From the NCBI GenBank assembly GCA_030340625.1, contig JAOPHQ010005149.1, forward strand, positions 37,501 through 101,500: a stretch of 64,000 nt of DNA, written 5' to 3'. Every line of letters begins with the position of its first letter. Position 1 is the stretch's first letter. Shown here one piece after another: positions 34,564 to 47,286 of this stretch. The notes below the pieces were generated by a model. It worked only from the letters and a program-made list of their open reading frames with translations. It had not been told where the DNA came from and ran no database searches. Position numbers and translations under genes: made by a program. Origin of the DNA: Merluccius polli. Taxonomy: Eukaryota > Chordata > Actinopteri > Gadiformes > Merlucciidae.

Positions 34564-34757
34564 TGAGCATCAAAGGCAGACCATAGCTCATCACATCTCA
34601 TTATTCTGTAACTGGAAAAACTTAATTAGCTAACGTCTCGGTGAAACATCTGAGGATGTGGAGATGCATGTGACCACCGTGGCTCTGGGAAACAGAAACC
34701 ATTGTGTCTCCCAAACACAAGCTCACGCATTCATGCTCACACATTCACGCTTACACG
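32886..34757. other. Intergenic sequence with microsatellites and CTCF-like motifs
   Basis: (GAT)n at 33377-33463, (GT)n at 33487-33528, a G run at 33551-33567, (TCC)n blocks at 33940-33986 and 34076-34122, and (GT)n at 34489-34556. CTCF-like CCACCAGAGGGCGAC lies at 33300-33314 and CCACCAGGGGGCGCCAG at 34317-34333. No gene. Confidence 0.6.
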
Positions 34758-34786
34758 TTCAGTTGTTTAGGACCATTATTGTACAC

Positions 34787-35067
34787 CAGGGGCGGTTCTA
34801 GGATCAGACCTTTGGGGGTGCTCAGAGGGGCTGTGAGGGAAAGAGAAATCACGTATGTGAGAGAATCATGCTGGCAACAGGCCCAAGTAGGCCAATTAGG
34901 CCTACTTCTACTTCTGTATTAATTAGGACATATCTCAGGTTCTATTTGGAGTACAACAATAATATTGGTATTGTTGGAAAGGTAAAAATGTCCTCTTCGT
35001 TTGGGGGGCTGAGATTGAATTTGTGGAGGCTGAAGCCCCCCCAAAAAACGGCCTAAAACCGCCACTG
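34787..35067. mobile_element. hAT MITE inside the LINE
   Basis: 281 bp with ends CAGGGGCGGTT / CAGTGGCGGTT in inverted orientation and an exact 8-bp duplication TTGTACAC (34779-34786, 35068-35075). The insertion splits the RT reading frame. Confidence 0.92.
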
Positions 35068-35122
35068 TTGTACACCATCTTTACTAACGATCTACCATTT
35101 GTTCTGAAAGATACAAACAGGA

Positions 35123-36022
35123 ATGTATGCAGATGATTCAACAATATATGCCTCAGCACCTACCCTTGATGAACTAAATTATGTCCTGAAAGAAGATTTA
35201 AAATCAATTGTGGGCTGGGTAAACTGCAATAAAATGGTCCTGAATGTATCTAAAACAAACTGCATGATAATTGGCTCTCACTATAACATCAACAAAAACC
35301 CTCAGTTAAAACTAAAAATCAAAGATGTGTGTATTAATCAAGTACAGGAGACCAAGCTGCTAGGAGTTGTCATTAACAACAAACTTACATGGAGAACACA
35401 TATAAATAAAATTGTTAATAAAATGGGAAGTGGCATCTCTGTCATTAGGATATGCAAGAAATATTTATCATCAAAATCAACTAAACTATTAATACAGGTT
35501 TCAATTCTGTCAAATCTGGACTACTGCCCAGTGGTTTGGTCAAACGCCTCAGCAGACATGATTCATAAACTACAAACAGTGCAAAATATAGCAATCCGCA
35601 TAGTCCTTGGTTGTAATCTCAGAACAAATGTCTTCAAAATGCATACAAATACAGGCTGGTTAATGGTACGTGATAGATTACTTTATTCACTATTACTATT
35701 TGTAAGAAATGTTTCCATATCTAGAACTCCATATGTTCTATACAAAAAGCTAAATTTTAGCTCAGATAATCATAGCTACACGACGAGACATGCAGCCAGC
35801 GGAAATTTCTCACTACCAATAATAAAGACAAACTTCAGTAAAAGAACAGCAATGTACAGAGCCATGACTGCTTGGAACCTACTTCCCAAACATTTTGAAC
35901 AAACCATCAGCACAAAAGACTTTAAATTATTATTGAAAAAACATCTCTTACATATACTAATTATGAAATTGTTATTAATAAATGAACTCCTGTATATAAT
36001 GACCTGTCTCTGTACTGTCTAA
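35123..36022 (+). pseudogene. LINE reverse transcriptase, C-terminal half
   Basis: A 299-codon open frame starting at the RT catalytic box Y-A-D-D-S-T (35126 onward). It continues with K-T-N-C-M-I-I-G, the thumb block L-L-G-V-V-I-N-N-K-L-T-W, then N-L-D-Y-C-P-V-V-W and W-N-L-L-P near the end. The segment from 35076 to 35122 is one base out of frame with it, and the 5' half of the ORF is absent. It once copied LINE RNA at the nicked target. Confidence 0.9.
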
Positions 36023-36439
36023 CCCCTACCTGCTCCTTAATGACATGGATCTGAACTCACTGTAAGTCTTGTCCCGGTTTGGCAGAGAACCACCATAAAA
36101 CCTAAAGCAGGCCCAGGGAGACGCCCATCTCAGCACCGGCAGCCAGGCGACGCGAGGGTTCTGGAAGTAGGCCGACTGGGCCCAATGGGTTTGAATAGAA
36201 CAAGAAAACCGCTGGGTCTCACTCTCCCGGGTCTGCCCCTGAAGGCACTCTGCTCATGGGAACATAGGCAGGATTCAGCTCTGTACTGCAGTACTGATGT
36301 AGCAGTTGTACTGTACTCTATGTGGTTAATAGAGTTTACCCAAACGCACACAACCATAATCATGCAGTCATCAACCAGTCATCGTTCTAGCACAAGAGAC
36401 CCCAGTTGTTGTGTTTGTGCGTTCTAGTGGCTTCTTGCT

Positions 36440-36515
36440 CTAGGATGCTTACAGGTAGACTGGGGACATTGAAACCAGTAACCAGAGCCTTACCACAACA
36501 CTATCCTGTCCCCTA
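36440..36515 (-). mobile_element. SINE head, same family as 6953-7017
   Basis: The minus strand reads ggggacaggatagtgttgtg then a degenerate B box (ggtttcaatgtccc), matching the head at 7 kb over about 60 bp. No tail was found. Confidence 0.65.
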
Positions 36516-38342
<1,827 letters not shown>

Positions 38343-38608
38343 CTTTTCCTTGAAGGAGAAAGTAAAGCGTCTCTTGAGGGCTGAAGACACAATCCCCAGC
38401 TGGTTAGCGTTTGCATTCCCAAGGATTCTCCGTCCCCTCCTCTATCACAAGTCTCTCTTGGGGACGGTGTAGACAGAGAGAGACTTGTGATAGAGGAGGG
38501 GACGGTGTAGACAGACTGGGGAATCCTTGGGAATGCAAACGCTAACCAGCTGGGGATTTTGCCCTCAGCCCTCAAGAGACGCTTCACTTTCTCCTTCGAG
38601 GAAAAGGT
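38343..38608. mobile_element. Fold-back element, TTAA-flanked
   Basis: Almost the whole 266 bp is one inverted repeat. The left arm (38343-38453) and right arm (to 38608) share ctggttagcgtttgcattcc and gcgtctcttgagggctga. TTAA lies on each side (38339-38342, 38609-38612), consistent with a TTAA-targeting MITE, although the two ends differ by a 2-base offset. Confidence 0.75.
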
Positions 38609-38709
38609 TTAATAATTGTCCTTGAGCTCCTGAAGACGCAGCTTGCAGCGACATAGCGTTCTTACCCTTACATGGCCATGGCTCGCCTCAAGGGTTTTGT
38701 AGCTGCTCC

Positions 38710-39115
38710 ACTTAAACGGCTCATGTTCGGATTGTTGCGGATTAATAATAATATGTATCAGTAGCTACACATAGCTACACAAGGAGTAGAAATAAATGTA
38801 CAAGTTGTAGTAACTGCACCTCAACACATGATGGCGGCAAACAATATACTGGGGGCGGCGCTTAACGCCAGCCATTGTGCGTCATGGAGGCCACGCCTCC
38901 TGCCCAGGGGCACCCGGCGGAAGCATCCGGTTAGAATCAGATCACCCCAGGCAGAGCATCGGGACGGATGCAAAGCGAGGGGGCTCTCCACGCGGCGTGA
39001 CTTTTACATTACCTCTCCATTGTTACGTAGGTTAGATATAACTTAAACCTAAACAAATAAAGTGAGTTATAAGCGTTCCTGTTGTCGGCAGCCTTCTTCC
39101 CCGGGACACAAACCC
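38710..39115. repeat. Dispersed repeat, copy 2
   Basis: Inverted match to 26290-26680. See that entry. Confidence 0.6.
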
Positions 39116-39825
39116 CACAGGATCGACTTAGCGCTGCCTTTAATTAACAAGTGATCAATGATCAATGGTAAAAGAAGAAAATACTGTCTGATTCTGATTA
39201 AAGAGATTATATGTACGATTCAGTCAGTTTTACTGATGTTGAAAAACCAGAAGATTCTGGTGAAATGAGATAAAACAAACTATAAATAATGATATGGAAA
39301 CCATTTGTTTCTGTTTTTACAGATATGTCAATAAAGCCATATGCACATATATGATACACATACACACATCTCAAAGTATCTGTGAACTCTAAAAAAGTTA
39401 CATTAGTACAGAATTTGACATAAAAACAACAAATTCCTACTTAATGTGCTCACCTTATAAACAGTAGGAGGCACAAAACTATAAAAGACAAAACTCCTCC
39501 CTTAAAAAGATGTGGTATTTTATATGATTAACATAACTTGGACCATTTCCACGTGTCTAATGAAGATAAGCGGCTGAATCAGGTGGTTATTAACTCATTA
39601 TGAAGGGTTGAATGTTTTTGAGGTTCGGGGACAGTAGGCGGCTGCCATTCGCACAACTCAAACACTCTCAATTATCCTCCAGCCACCCGAGAGTTTTTTA
39701 AACTAGACCAACATAGGATTGCTTTTTTCTATACCTTTCACTCCCACGTTATATTTGACTAACCCTCAAATGGTTTGGCCTCTCGACGGGCCCGTGGCCT
39801 CCAAGCATAATTTCAGTCGTGAGCC

Positions 39826-39912
39826 AGCCAGGCCATGGGTGTATAATACAATGAGCCAGCCGGGCCCTGGGTGTATAATACAGTGGGCCAGCCGGGCCCT
39901 GGGTGTATAATA
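39826..39912. repeat. 32-bp tandem repeat, three copies
   Basis: Unit built on ccagccgggccctgggtgta followed by taatacagtggg. Copies are nearly identical. Confidence 0.9.
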
Positions 39913-40809
39913 CCCAGAACCCCACACATCTGTTTTCTGCTTGACAGCTTTTGCCGATCAGCTGGGGCCTGCAGCCGACCAATCAGAGTGTCGGTGTGTA
40001 CTTTCTGTTATTATTGGTGGAGGGCAGACATCTGGTAGCGTTTAAACGCTGGTACCCGGACTAGCGGTGTTTGGTTTGGTTGTGGTGCAGATTTCACTTC
40101 CAGGGGCCCGTTGAGCCAAGACTCAGAGCTCTGGATGGAAAAAGAGTTTTTTAATAAAGTCCCTCTCTCTCTCCACCACCAATAATGTCCTGTCCGCGTC
40201 CTGTAGGGACGACACACACACGCACACACGCACGCACACAGTTGTAAAGAATCTCAATAAATTTAAGTGTAATTTTAAAAGGTGTAAAAACCAATCACAG
40301 AGTCAGCGATAGAGGTCACAACTCAACGCAGGGAAAAAGAAGTTAACTCGGATCCAAACATAAACACACCAAACGCGGATGGTACCAACACAGACAGAAC
40401 CACACAGAACAAGTAGTCCACACAGCTGATAGTCCACACAGCTGACAGGATCCGGACAAACATGGAAAACAAGAAATTAGGTCACATGACATAGATTTGC
40501 TTCAAACCCAGAGAAGAAAAAAAGTATAAAAACCTTATTTATGTGCATCATAAGATCGTAGAGAGAGTAGCACCTTTATGTTGAAGTCTCATTATGGGTG
40601 TGAAGTTACAGGTTCAATGCAATATGGTATAGGCCTACCCCCCCCCAATCCCTTCCCCCTATCCTTACCCCCTCCCTCTATTCCTCACCCCCTCATGAGG
40701 GAACGAAACCAAAAACCAGGCTTATGATTTTTTCCTCGTACTCAAATGAAGTCCAAGGTCGCTATGTGTACAACTTCATGTGCTCTCCACGGCACGTATA
40801 TATATTGTT

Positions 40810-40853
<44 letters not shown>

Positions 40854-43572
40854 TGTAGTGCTGGTATGGCTACTGCCTGCCACACGGCTGTCGTCCGCTG
40901 GTGATATTCGCTTGTTTTGGTGCGAAGCCAAATGATTATGGCAGAGTTCAGTCTAGTGAAAATAAACAGCAGATCTCCCGCCTGCCGCCCGGCGCCCTAA
41001 TCTCATCTGACTCCACTTGTTTTCTTTACCTAATAGACGTGTCGTTTAAACGGTGAACTGTCACAATGTTCTTTCTGTGTTGAACCTGTTGAATGGATGG
41101 GGTTTTACAGAGATTCAGCCTCTAACGGTGGAGGAGTTCATCCTAATCTTGTTTTGTTTCATATACAAGTTCAAGCCTTAAAATCCTCCATTTTGTAAAC
41201 ACATTTCTGAGCTGCGCTTGGCAGATAGGGCGAGTTGTGTATATAAAGAATGAGCTTGCTGATTATAGTTTGGCCTCCTGACAAAAGACAATTCATTATG
41301 AAGTGTGATGTCAGGTCGCTTGATTATGGTTACAAGTTGTGGCTTATGGCTCTGTACGTACAAATACGGTGTGTGTGTGTGTGTGTGTGTGTGAGTGAGT
41401 ATGTGCGTGCGTGTGTTCATGTGTGTATGTGTGTGTGTGTGAGACATTAAGATATTTGTGGTCTGCTAGGCCTGGTTGTGATGGAGGGTATGTATTAAGA
41501 GATGTATTTCAGGACGATATGTTTTTTAATAACTTAATGAGAAACATGCATGTTTTCCAGCAACAGAGAGAAAACGGCTGATCTGTATCCAAGCCAAAAA
41601 GACCAAAGCAGTTTGTTCCTCGGATGAGGGACGGCGTTCTGGCAGCCATGACACGCCAATATGCCCTGGGGGGGGGGGGGGGGGGGGGGGGGGTTTAAGT
41701 TAACTTCTCCCTCATCCCAGAATGGCTGAAATACGCTGAACTTAGAAACGCTAAACTGAGAAACACTTAAACTAACAACATTGCTTTTATTGCACAATAG
41801 AGTTGTGTAAAACTTGCTGGTGCTATGAAATGATTTCACCAGAAGGAAGAAACAGTGTCTTGATTTTCACTGTAATAATGTTAAGCTTTTATGTCTTGAA
41901 ATATAAATCGGTTATACATGGGAACACTGATCCTGCGTCTCTGGTGAACTGATCGGAAAGAATCAAAACAATAGTATGACATCACCACAGGCGCGCACAC
42001 GTGTGTCAAGTGTGTGCTTGTGTGCATGTGTGTGTGTGTTCTCTGAGCTAATGAAAGCCTGATGAGGAGGTGAACCAGTGTGTGTGTGTGTGCGTGTGTG
42101 TGGTGAACCACACTTGCGTAGTGAGTCATGTGTTGGCCAGCAGCCTCCCAGTGGGGGGGGGGGTTCTGTCCTGGGTGTTGATTGGCTGACGGAGAGAGAG
42201 GTGGTCTGGACCACTGGACCAGCACATGTGTTGATGTCACAGACAAGAAACCCCCATTGACATCACACAATTAACACGTTATGTTTGGAATGCAGCCCAT
42301 ACGAGAGAGAGAGAGAGGAGAGAGAGAGTGAGAGACAGATGGAGAGGTAAGGTATCCGGATTCTTAGATATGTATTTTCTTATGTAATTATTATTATTAT
42401 TATTATTAGTGGGCTAGCTTTATAGCTAGCACACTATTGTTATTCCCACTATTTATTATAATTATTGTAATAATTATTATTATTATTAGGTATTAGGTAA
42501 ATATTATATGTATATCAATAAAACTTCACTGCCTTGAAAGAGAAAAAAGAATGAAAGAGAGTCAAAGAGCAAAAGAGCGAGGAAAAGAAGGCGAGAGGAG
42601 AGGTGAAGAGTGTCTGTATCTGGTCTAGTCATAAATCATGACATCACATGTTATGACATCACACGTCTGGATGAATCACCACGACCCCCCGCTGGTTCAG
42701 AAGATGCCCCGAGATCGCCTATGATATCACCAGTGAGCCTAGCGATGACCTCATATGATTTATTTACTAACACATCAGCGTCAGCCCCCTCCACCATGAC
42801 TTCAGCAAGCGTGTCCTCTGACTCAAACCCTGATATGGAAGCAAGCGATTCAAACAAAGTATAAAAAAGTGTATAATAGTGTATAAAGTGTGTTTGTATC
42901 AATCAAATGTATTGGCAGTAAAGGTAGTGGAAATATCATGCATATGAAACAAGGTTGACATGACGACGGGCACATTAAAGGGTGGGAGGACAGTGGGAGA
43001 GCCATCGTCTCGGTCATCTGTTTGTAAAAAGTAAGGATACCCTGCTGCTATCAACACAAAATACATCTCCACACTCCACACTGCATCAACATCAGCTGTT
43101 TGTCTTACTTTCAAAAATACAAACAACATTCTTAGTTCACAACATTGAGAAATATATATACGATCTCAAACCACACACACGCACGCACACGCTCATACAC
43201 ACACACACACACAAACACGTAAGTTTCACAAAGAGTACACAGAGTTCACAGAGAAGATGAGGTAGTCAAACAACACAAACAACACAAGGACAGATTGGTC
43301 TTTAGGGTTCTGGAGTTCAGACGTGAGCCTCAACAAACAGCTGCTTTGAGTTTGAACTGCAGGGGGGGGTCCTTAAGACTAGGGGCCATTTCAGGGGTCC
43401 ATCCTGCAAGATAAGAGCACATATTCTGCTGCAACCCACCGCCTTTCACTTCATATGAACATCACAGTGAGAGCAGAAGCCTCTCTTGCTTTTTTACTTC
43501 AGCTTGTTGCCCAATAGTTGTTACAGACCAGTTGTCATATCTCCTCCTTCTCCTCCTTTGATGACTAATGAT
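39913..43572. other. Intergenic sequence
   Basis: No recognised gene. (GT)n lies at 40815-40850 and 41371-41394, a G run at 41668-41694, and AT-rich (ATT)n around 42388-42490 with a small hairpin gctagc-tttata-gctagc. ORFs at 42610-42864 (both strands) have no domain. Confidence 0.5.
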
Positions 43573-43924
43573 TTCACCAACCTAACATATCCATTATAAA
43601 ATGATTCATAGAATCACGTTTAATACATTATGAATTAATGAATTCAATAATGTATTCATCATGAATACATAATGCTACATGTAATAAAAATATATTGTTT
43701 GTGAAAAGTAGTTTCTTTCACATTTTTCTTTCACATTTGTTTGTAATATTACTATATCATCTGCAAACATTTGAAATCTGAACATGCCAACTTCATGCTA
43801 ACTCTCATTTAACACTGTTTCAAACGTATTACTTATTACTTACTCTTGATTTCCAATAGTGGTTGCCTTGCTCATTCGCTACCCTATGTTAAAATATCAC
43901 ATACAAATATATTTGGACAGGTGC

Positions 43925-43976
43925 TACCCCAAATTTCCTATTCGGGATCAATAAAGTATTATCGTATCTTACTCAT
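43925..43976 (+). repeat. LINE 3' tail, RTE-like (also at 47643-47694)
   Basis: Ends gggatcaataaagtattatc, the usual 3' end of RTE/Rex3-type fish LINEs. Present in both copies of the segmental duplication. Confidence 0.6.
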
Positions 43977-44236
43977 GCTAGCTGGACCGAACGCTAGCCA
44001 TCCCGGTTTACCTTAATATTGACATGATCACAGCACATCCATGTTCTAGATGTCATTGATTGGAGAAACAGCATTATATTTGAACCAAGCCTCTCTCTTA
44101 CACTCAGTAATAATGGGATTCAGTTGTTGCCAAGTGTTCATGTGTTTTTGTTTTAACCTCAACAGTCTTTTTGGGTCAAACACACCAAAACCAAATCCCA
44201 TGACTGTCACTGTCATGTATTTTGTACTATTGAGCC

Positions 44237-44267
<31 letters not shown>

Positions 44268-44541
44268 AGGGCAAGGTCTGCCTAACAAGGACTAGGGGCC
44301 ACCAGGGGTAAGTCTGGTCTGGGGACGAGGGCTAGGTCTGGGGACCAGGGATAGGTCTGGGGACCAGGGATAGTCCACCAGGGCCAGACGGTTCAATAAA
44401 GGCTAGGGTGTTCCACCAAGGGTGGGTCTGGGTGTGAGGGTCAGGTCTGTCAAACAGAGATTAGGTCTGAGGGGGCTGGGGTGTAGGTTCTAGGGGTTCT
44501 GGGTCTAGGTTCTAGGGGTTCTAGGCTCTAGTGGTTCTGGG

Positions 44542-44717
44542 TTATAAGGATCTAGGGGGTGTAGGTTCTAGGGGCTCTAGGTCTAGGTTATAGGCAGTAC
44601 TACTACTAGAGCAGGGTGTGCTCTGTGTGCTGCCGATGCTGTGGGCGGCACTGCTGTTCTCCGAGGGGGGCTGGGACTTCTGGACCCCCTGCTGGGGGGC
44701 TGCTACCGCCACCCCAC
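44542..44717 (-). CDS. tgfbr3: Duplicate tgfbr3 terminal exon, stop codon lost
   Basis: Second copy of the betaglycan cytoplasmic-tail exon, 3.7 kb downstream of the first. The acceptor (ctgtgtatgcag) and all coding bases up to the conserved ending S-S-S-S-T-A are retained. The stop TAG of the other copy is TAT here (44590-44592), so the frame runs on for 16 residues (YNLDLEPLEPTPPRSL) to a stop at 44542. If spliced to the transmembrane exon it would give a receptor whose C-terminal PDZ ligand is buried. Whether it is transcribed is unknown. It could also be a decaying duplicate or an assembly duplicate. Confidence 0.75.
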
Positions 44718-45431
44718 CTGCATACACAGAAAATACACATAAATACAAATAACAAATATATTTGCCAAATAAACATATATAAAACAGATGCACACACACA
44801 CACACACACACACATACATACAAATCCATCAGCAAATACACACAGATATACACATGGATGTAAAAATACATAAATACACACAGATAAAGTTACATAAACA
44901 CATATACAGATTCAAATACATGAACACATACAGATACAAATAAGCACACAAATACAAACTAACAATCTATGGTTGTTGCCTTGCCATCATAGTTTCTGAT
45001 TGGTTCAAATTGGTCCCAGGTGATGTCATTACCCATAAGGCAGTGTTTCCCCCGTTGGGTTTGGTTTTGGTTCTTTTTCAAATGAGGATTGAGAAGCCGA
45101 CCACTGGAACTTGTTTTACTTTCTGTACTTCTGACTGGAACAAAGGAAGGGAAACAGCATTTCGTCCCAATTCTTCTGAGACGTTTGGGATTTAGAGAGC
45201 AGTTTGTAGTTATATGGACTGACCTGCTTGTGTGTGCATGGGTGTATCTACATATGTGTGGGTGTATGTATGTATGTGTGTGGGTGTGTGTACTTGTGCC
45301 TGTGTGTGTATCTAGCCCCTCTATCCCGGCCCCTCTGCTCTGCTAATGTTTACCAAAGTGAAGCCTGCCAGGAACTACAGAGAACACACACACCCCAAAC
45401 AAAAGAACTGAGGCCAACCTCTTCTATAGAC

Positions 45432-47286
45432 CAGTTGTCATATCTCCTCCTTTAACGGAGGAGGAACGTGTGGCTCTGGGGAGATATCAAAACAAGAGCG
45501 TAGAAACAATGGCGCTCAGAAGAGGATAATGGGAGCGGGTCGCCACGCGAAGCCGCAGGACTCAGGACTCGGGACTCGACCACAACCACTAATGATAGCT
45601 TCCTCCGCTGCACAGCAAACAGCTCATTTATGGGTCCCATCCCGATACAATACACCATTATATGGAAAAATGATTCAACATATTGGAAATGTTGGAGCCG
45701 AACATTGTAAATGTTTTATATAATTATATTTGTTTTATTTGCTACAGTTTGGATTTCAATGATGACATCAGTGCAAATGTATTTAGTTCAACAACCTTTT
45801 GCTTTAGAAAATGTGATTAAATGCAGTTTAACAAAAACTGAATTGTGGAGCACATATCTTTAATGGTTGAGATTTGTATATTCTTTAATAAACTAACAAA
45901 CAAATTGCCTAATAAACACATGTGGTGAACACAGATATACACACCATCGTAACATGGAACTTGTATTTAAGGTACAACGTACTGTGAACTTCCTGCATAA
46001 CTTTCTATTGAATTTTTGTGAAAATACAAGGTTGTAAAAGAAGAAGCTGGGAAAGACAAAATCAACGGATTAAAACCACATTTATTTCAAGTCCATAATT
46101 TAAAATGGACGCATGATTTAACATAGAGTATTGGCGGGAAATGTTTTGTCTCGTAACATATTAGTCGATGGCATGTTTCGGAATGCTGCTGCTAACGCTA
46201 ACTTTAGGACCTATCAATCTCCTACTTCACTATGAACTTTACTAACATGATATCGGATATATCAATGTTATTGTCATATCTGATATCCTATCTGATAATA
46301 ACTTTATTCATTTTATTTAATTTGGTAGTTATAAAGTGTGAATGAACATGCCATCAACTAATGAATAAACTCAAAACATTTCTTACAGAAATCTTCACCA
46401 CGTCCACAAATTCACAGTTTTACAAATAGAAAACAATAGATTTCTCTGGGTCAATATATTTCAAAATATAACTTTATACACAAATATATCTATGATTGAT
46501 CTCCCCTCGGACACCTTTATACATGTTTACACTAAAGTCACTAGGATGTCATACATTCATACAGTACAATCATACAATACTACAGTACATTCATACAATA
46601 CTACAATACATTCTGGTCTCTATTTTTCCTTGATAGAAAATTAATCCCTTTTAATCCCTCATTATCTCAAGAAAACACAAAATCCCCCCACTTCTGTCCT
46701 ATGCCCCCCCCCCCCCCCCTCCCACTCCTAAAACAAAAATGATCGAACAAACATTTTCTTTTCTAAACATCTTTCATCCAACATTCATATGAATCTATGA
46801 CGGTGGGGTACGATCTGAATTAAAGCAACCAGACCAATAAAAAAAACATGGAGAGATTAAGAGGCTAAACCAGCGACAGCTTATTGCAAAACGCACCAAT
46901 AGCTATTCCCATGTTTATACACAAAACACGCCCCTTCGTTTTAAACTACACTCATTTTATCGGCCTTCAGTTAGCGCTGTGGTATAAACCTTTGAAATAT
47001 TTGAAAATAATTCTGGCATGTGAATGCAGAAGTATGATGTTTGGTCTCTCAGTAACTAAGAGGCTATTTAAGGATATGAAACATTATAGAAAACATAGAG
47101 GACTCTCTCATATCGTTATTTACATTATTCACAAAAATAAACAGAATCTGTACAAGAGCTGTTGAGTCTATAGTAGGCATGCTAACACACACCTGCTGGT
47201 TCGCTTAATACCGATTTGAAAAGTTACGACCGATTTGAAAAGTTACGAAAACCGCAACTGTAGATCATCCACCGCTAACCAAATAT
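45432..47286. other. Sequence between duplicates, likely 3' UTR and flank
   Basis: No coding signature. Downstream of the upper tail exon on the minus strand, so plausibly its 3' UTR. AT-rich, with a C run at 46706-46720. Short ORFs (46884-47165) show no domain. Confidence 0.45.
46081..46086 (-). terminator. Candidate polyadenylation signal for tgfbr3
   Basis: AATAAA on the minus strand about 2.2 kb after the intact stop codon, followed within 30 bases by TG/T-rich sequence (tgtggttttaatccgttgat). Other AATAAA hexamers exist nearby, so this is one candidate only. Confidence 0.3.

Larger units (their letters stand above)
34758..36068 (+). mobile_element. 5'-truncated LINE of the CR1/L2/Rex1-like group
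   Basis: Begins inside the RT motif S-C-L-G-P-L-L-Y-T, is interrupted by a hAT MITE at 34787-35067, and resumes with I-F-T-N-D-L-P-F-V-L. Its 3' region (36006-36046) contains one copy of the 41-bp unit that makes up the VNTR at 6.0-6.9 kb, then 'gaactcactgtaagtc' as in other fish LINE/SINE tails. The precise clade was not determined. Confidence 0.85.
43573..45431. repeat. Segmental duplication, copy 1 (downstream of tgfbr3)
   Basis: About 1.86 kb collinear with 47287-49171. I count roughly eight to ten substitutions plus several small indels (an 8- to 9-bp gap near 43826, a 23-bp gap near 44370, C-run length). It includes the tgfbr3 tail exon and its splice acceptor. A phrase agaccagttgtcatatctcc lies just before copy 1 (43525) and again just after it (45428). 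Confidence 0.95.

Noticed and set aside
42610..42902. Overlapping ORFs on both strands
   Set aside because: No domain, no splice context, and both strands equally open.
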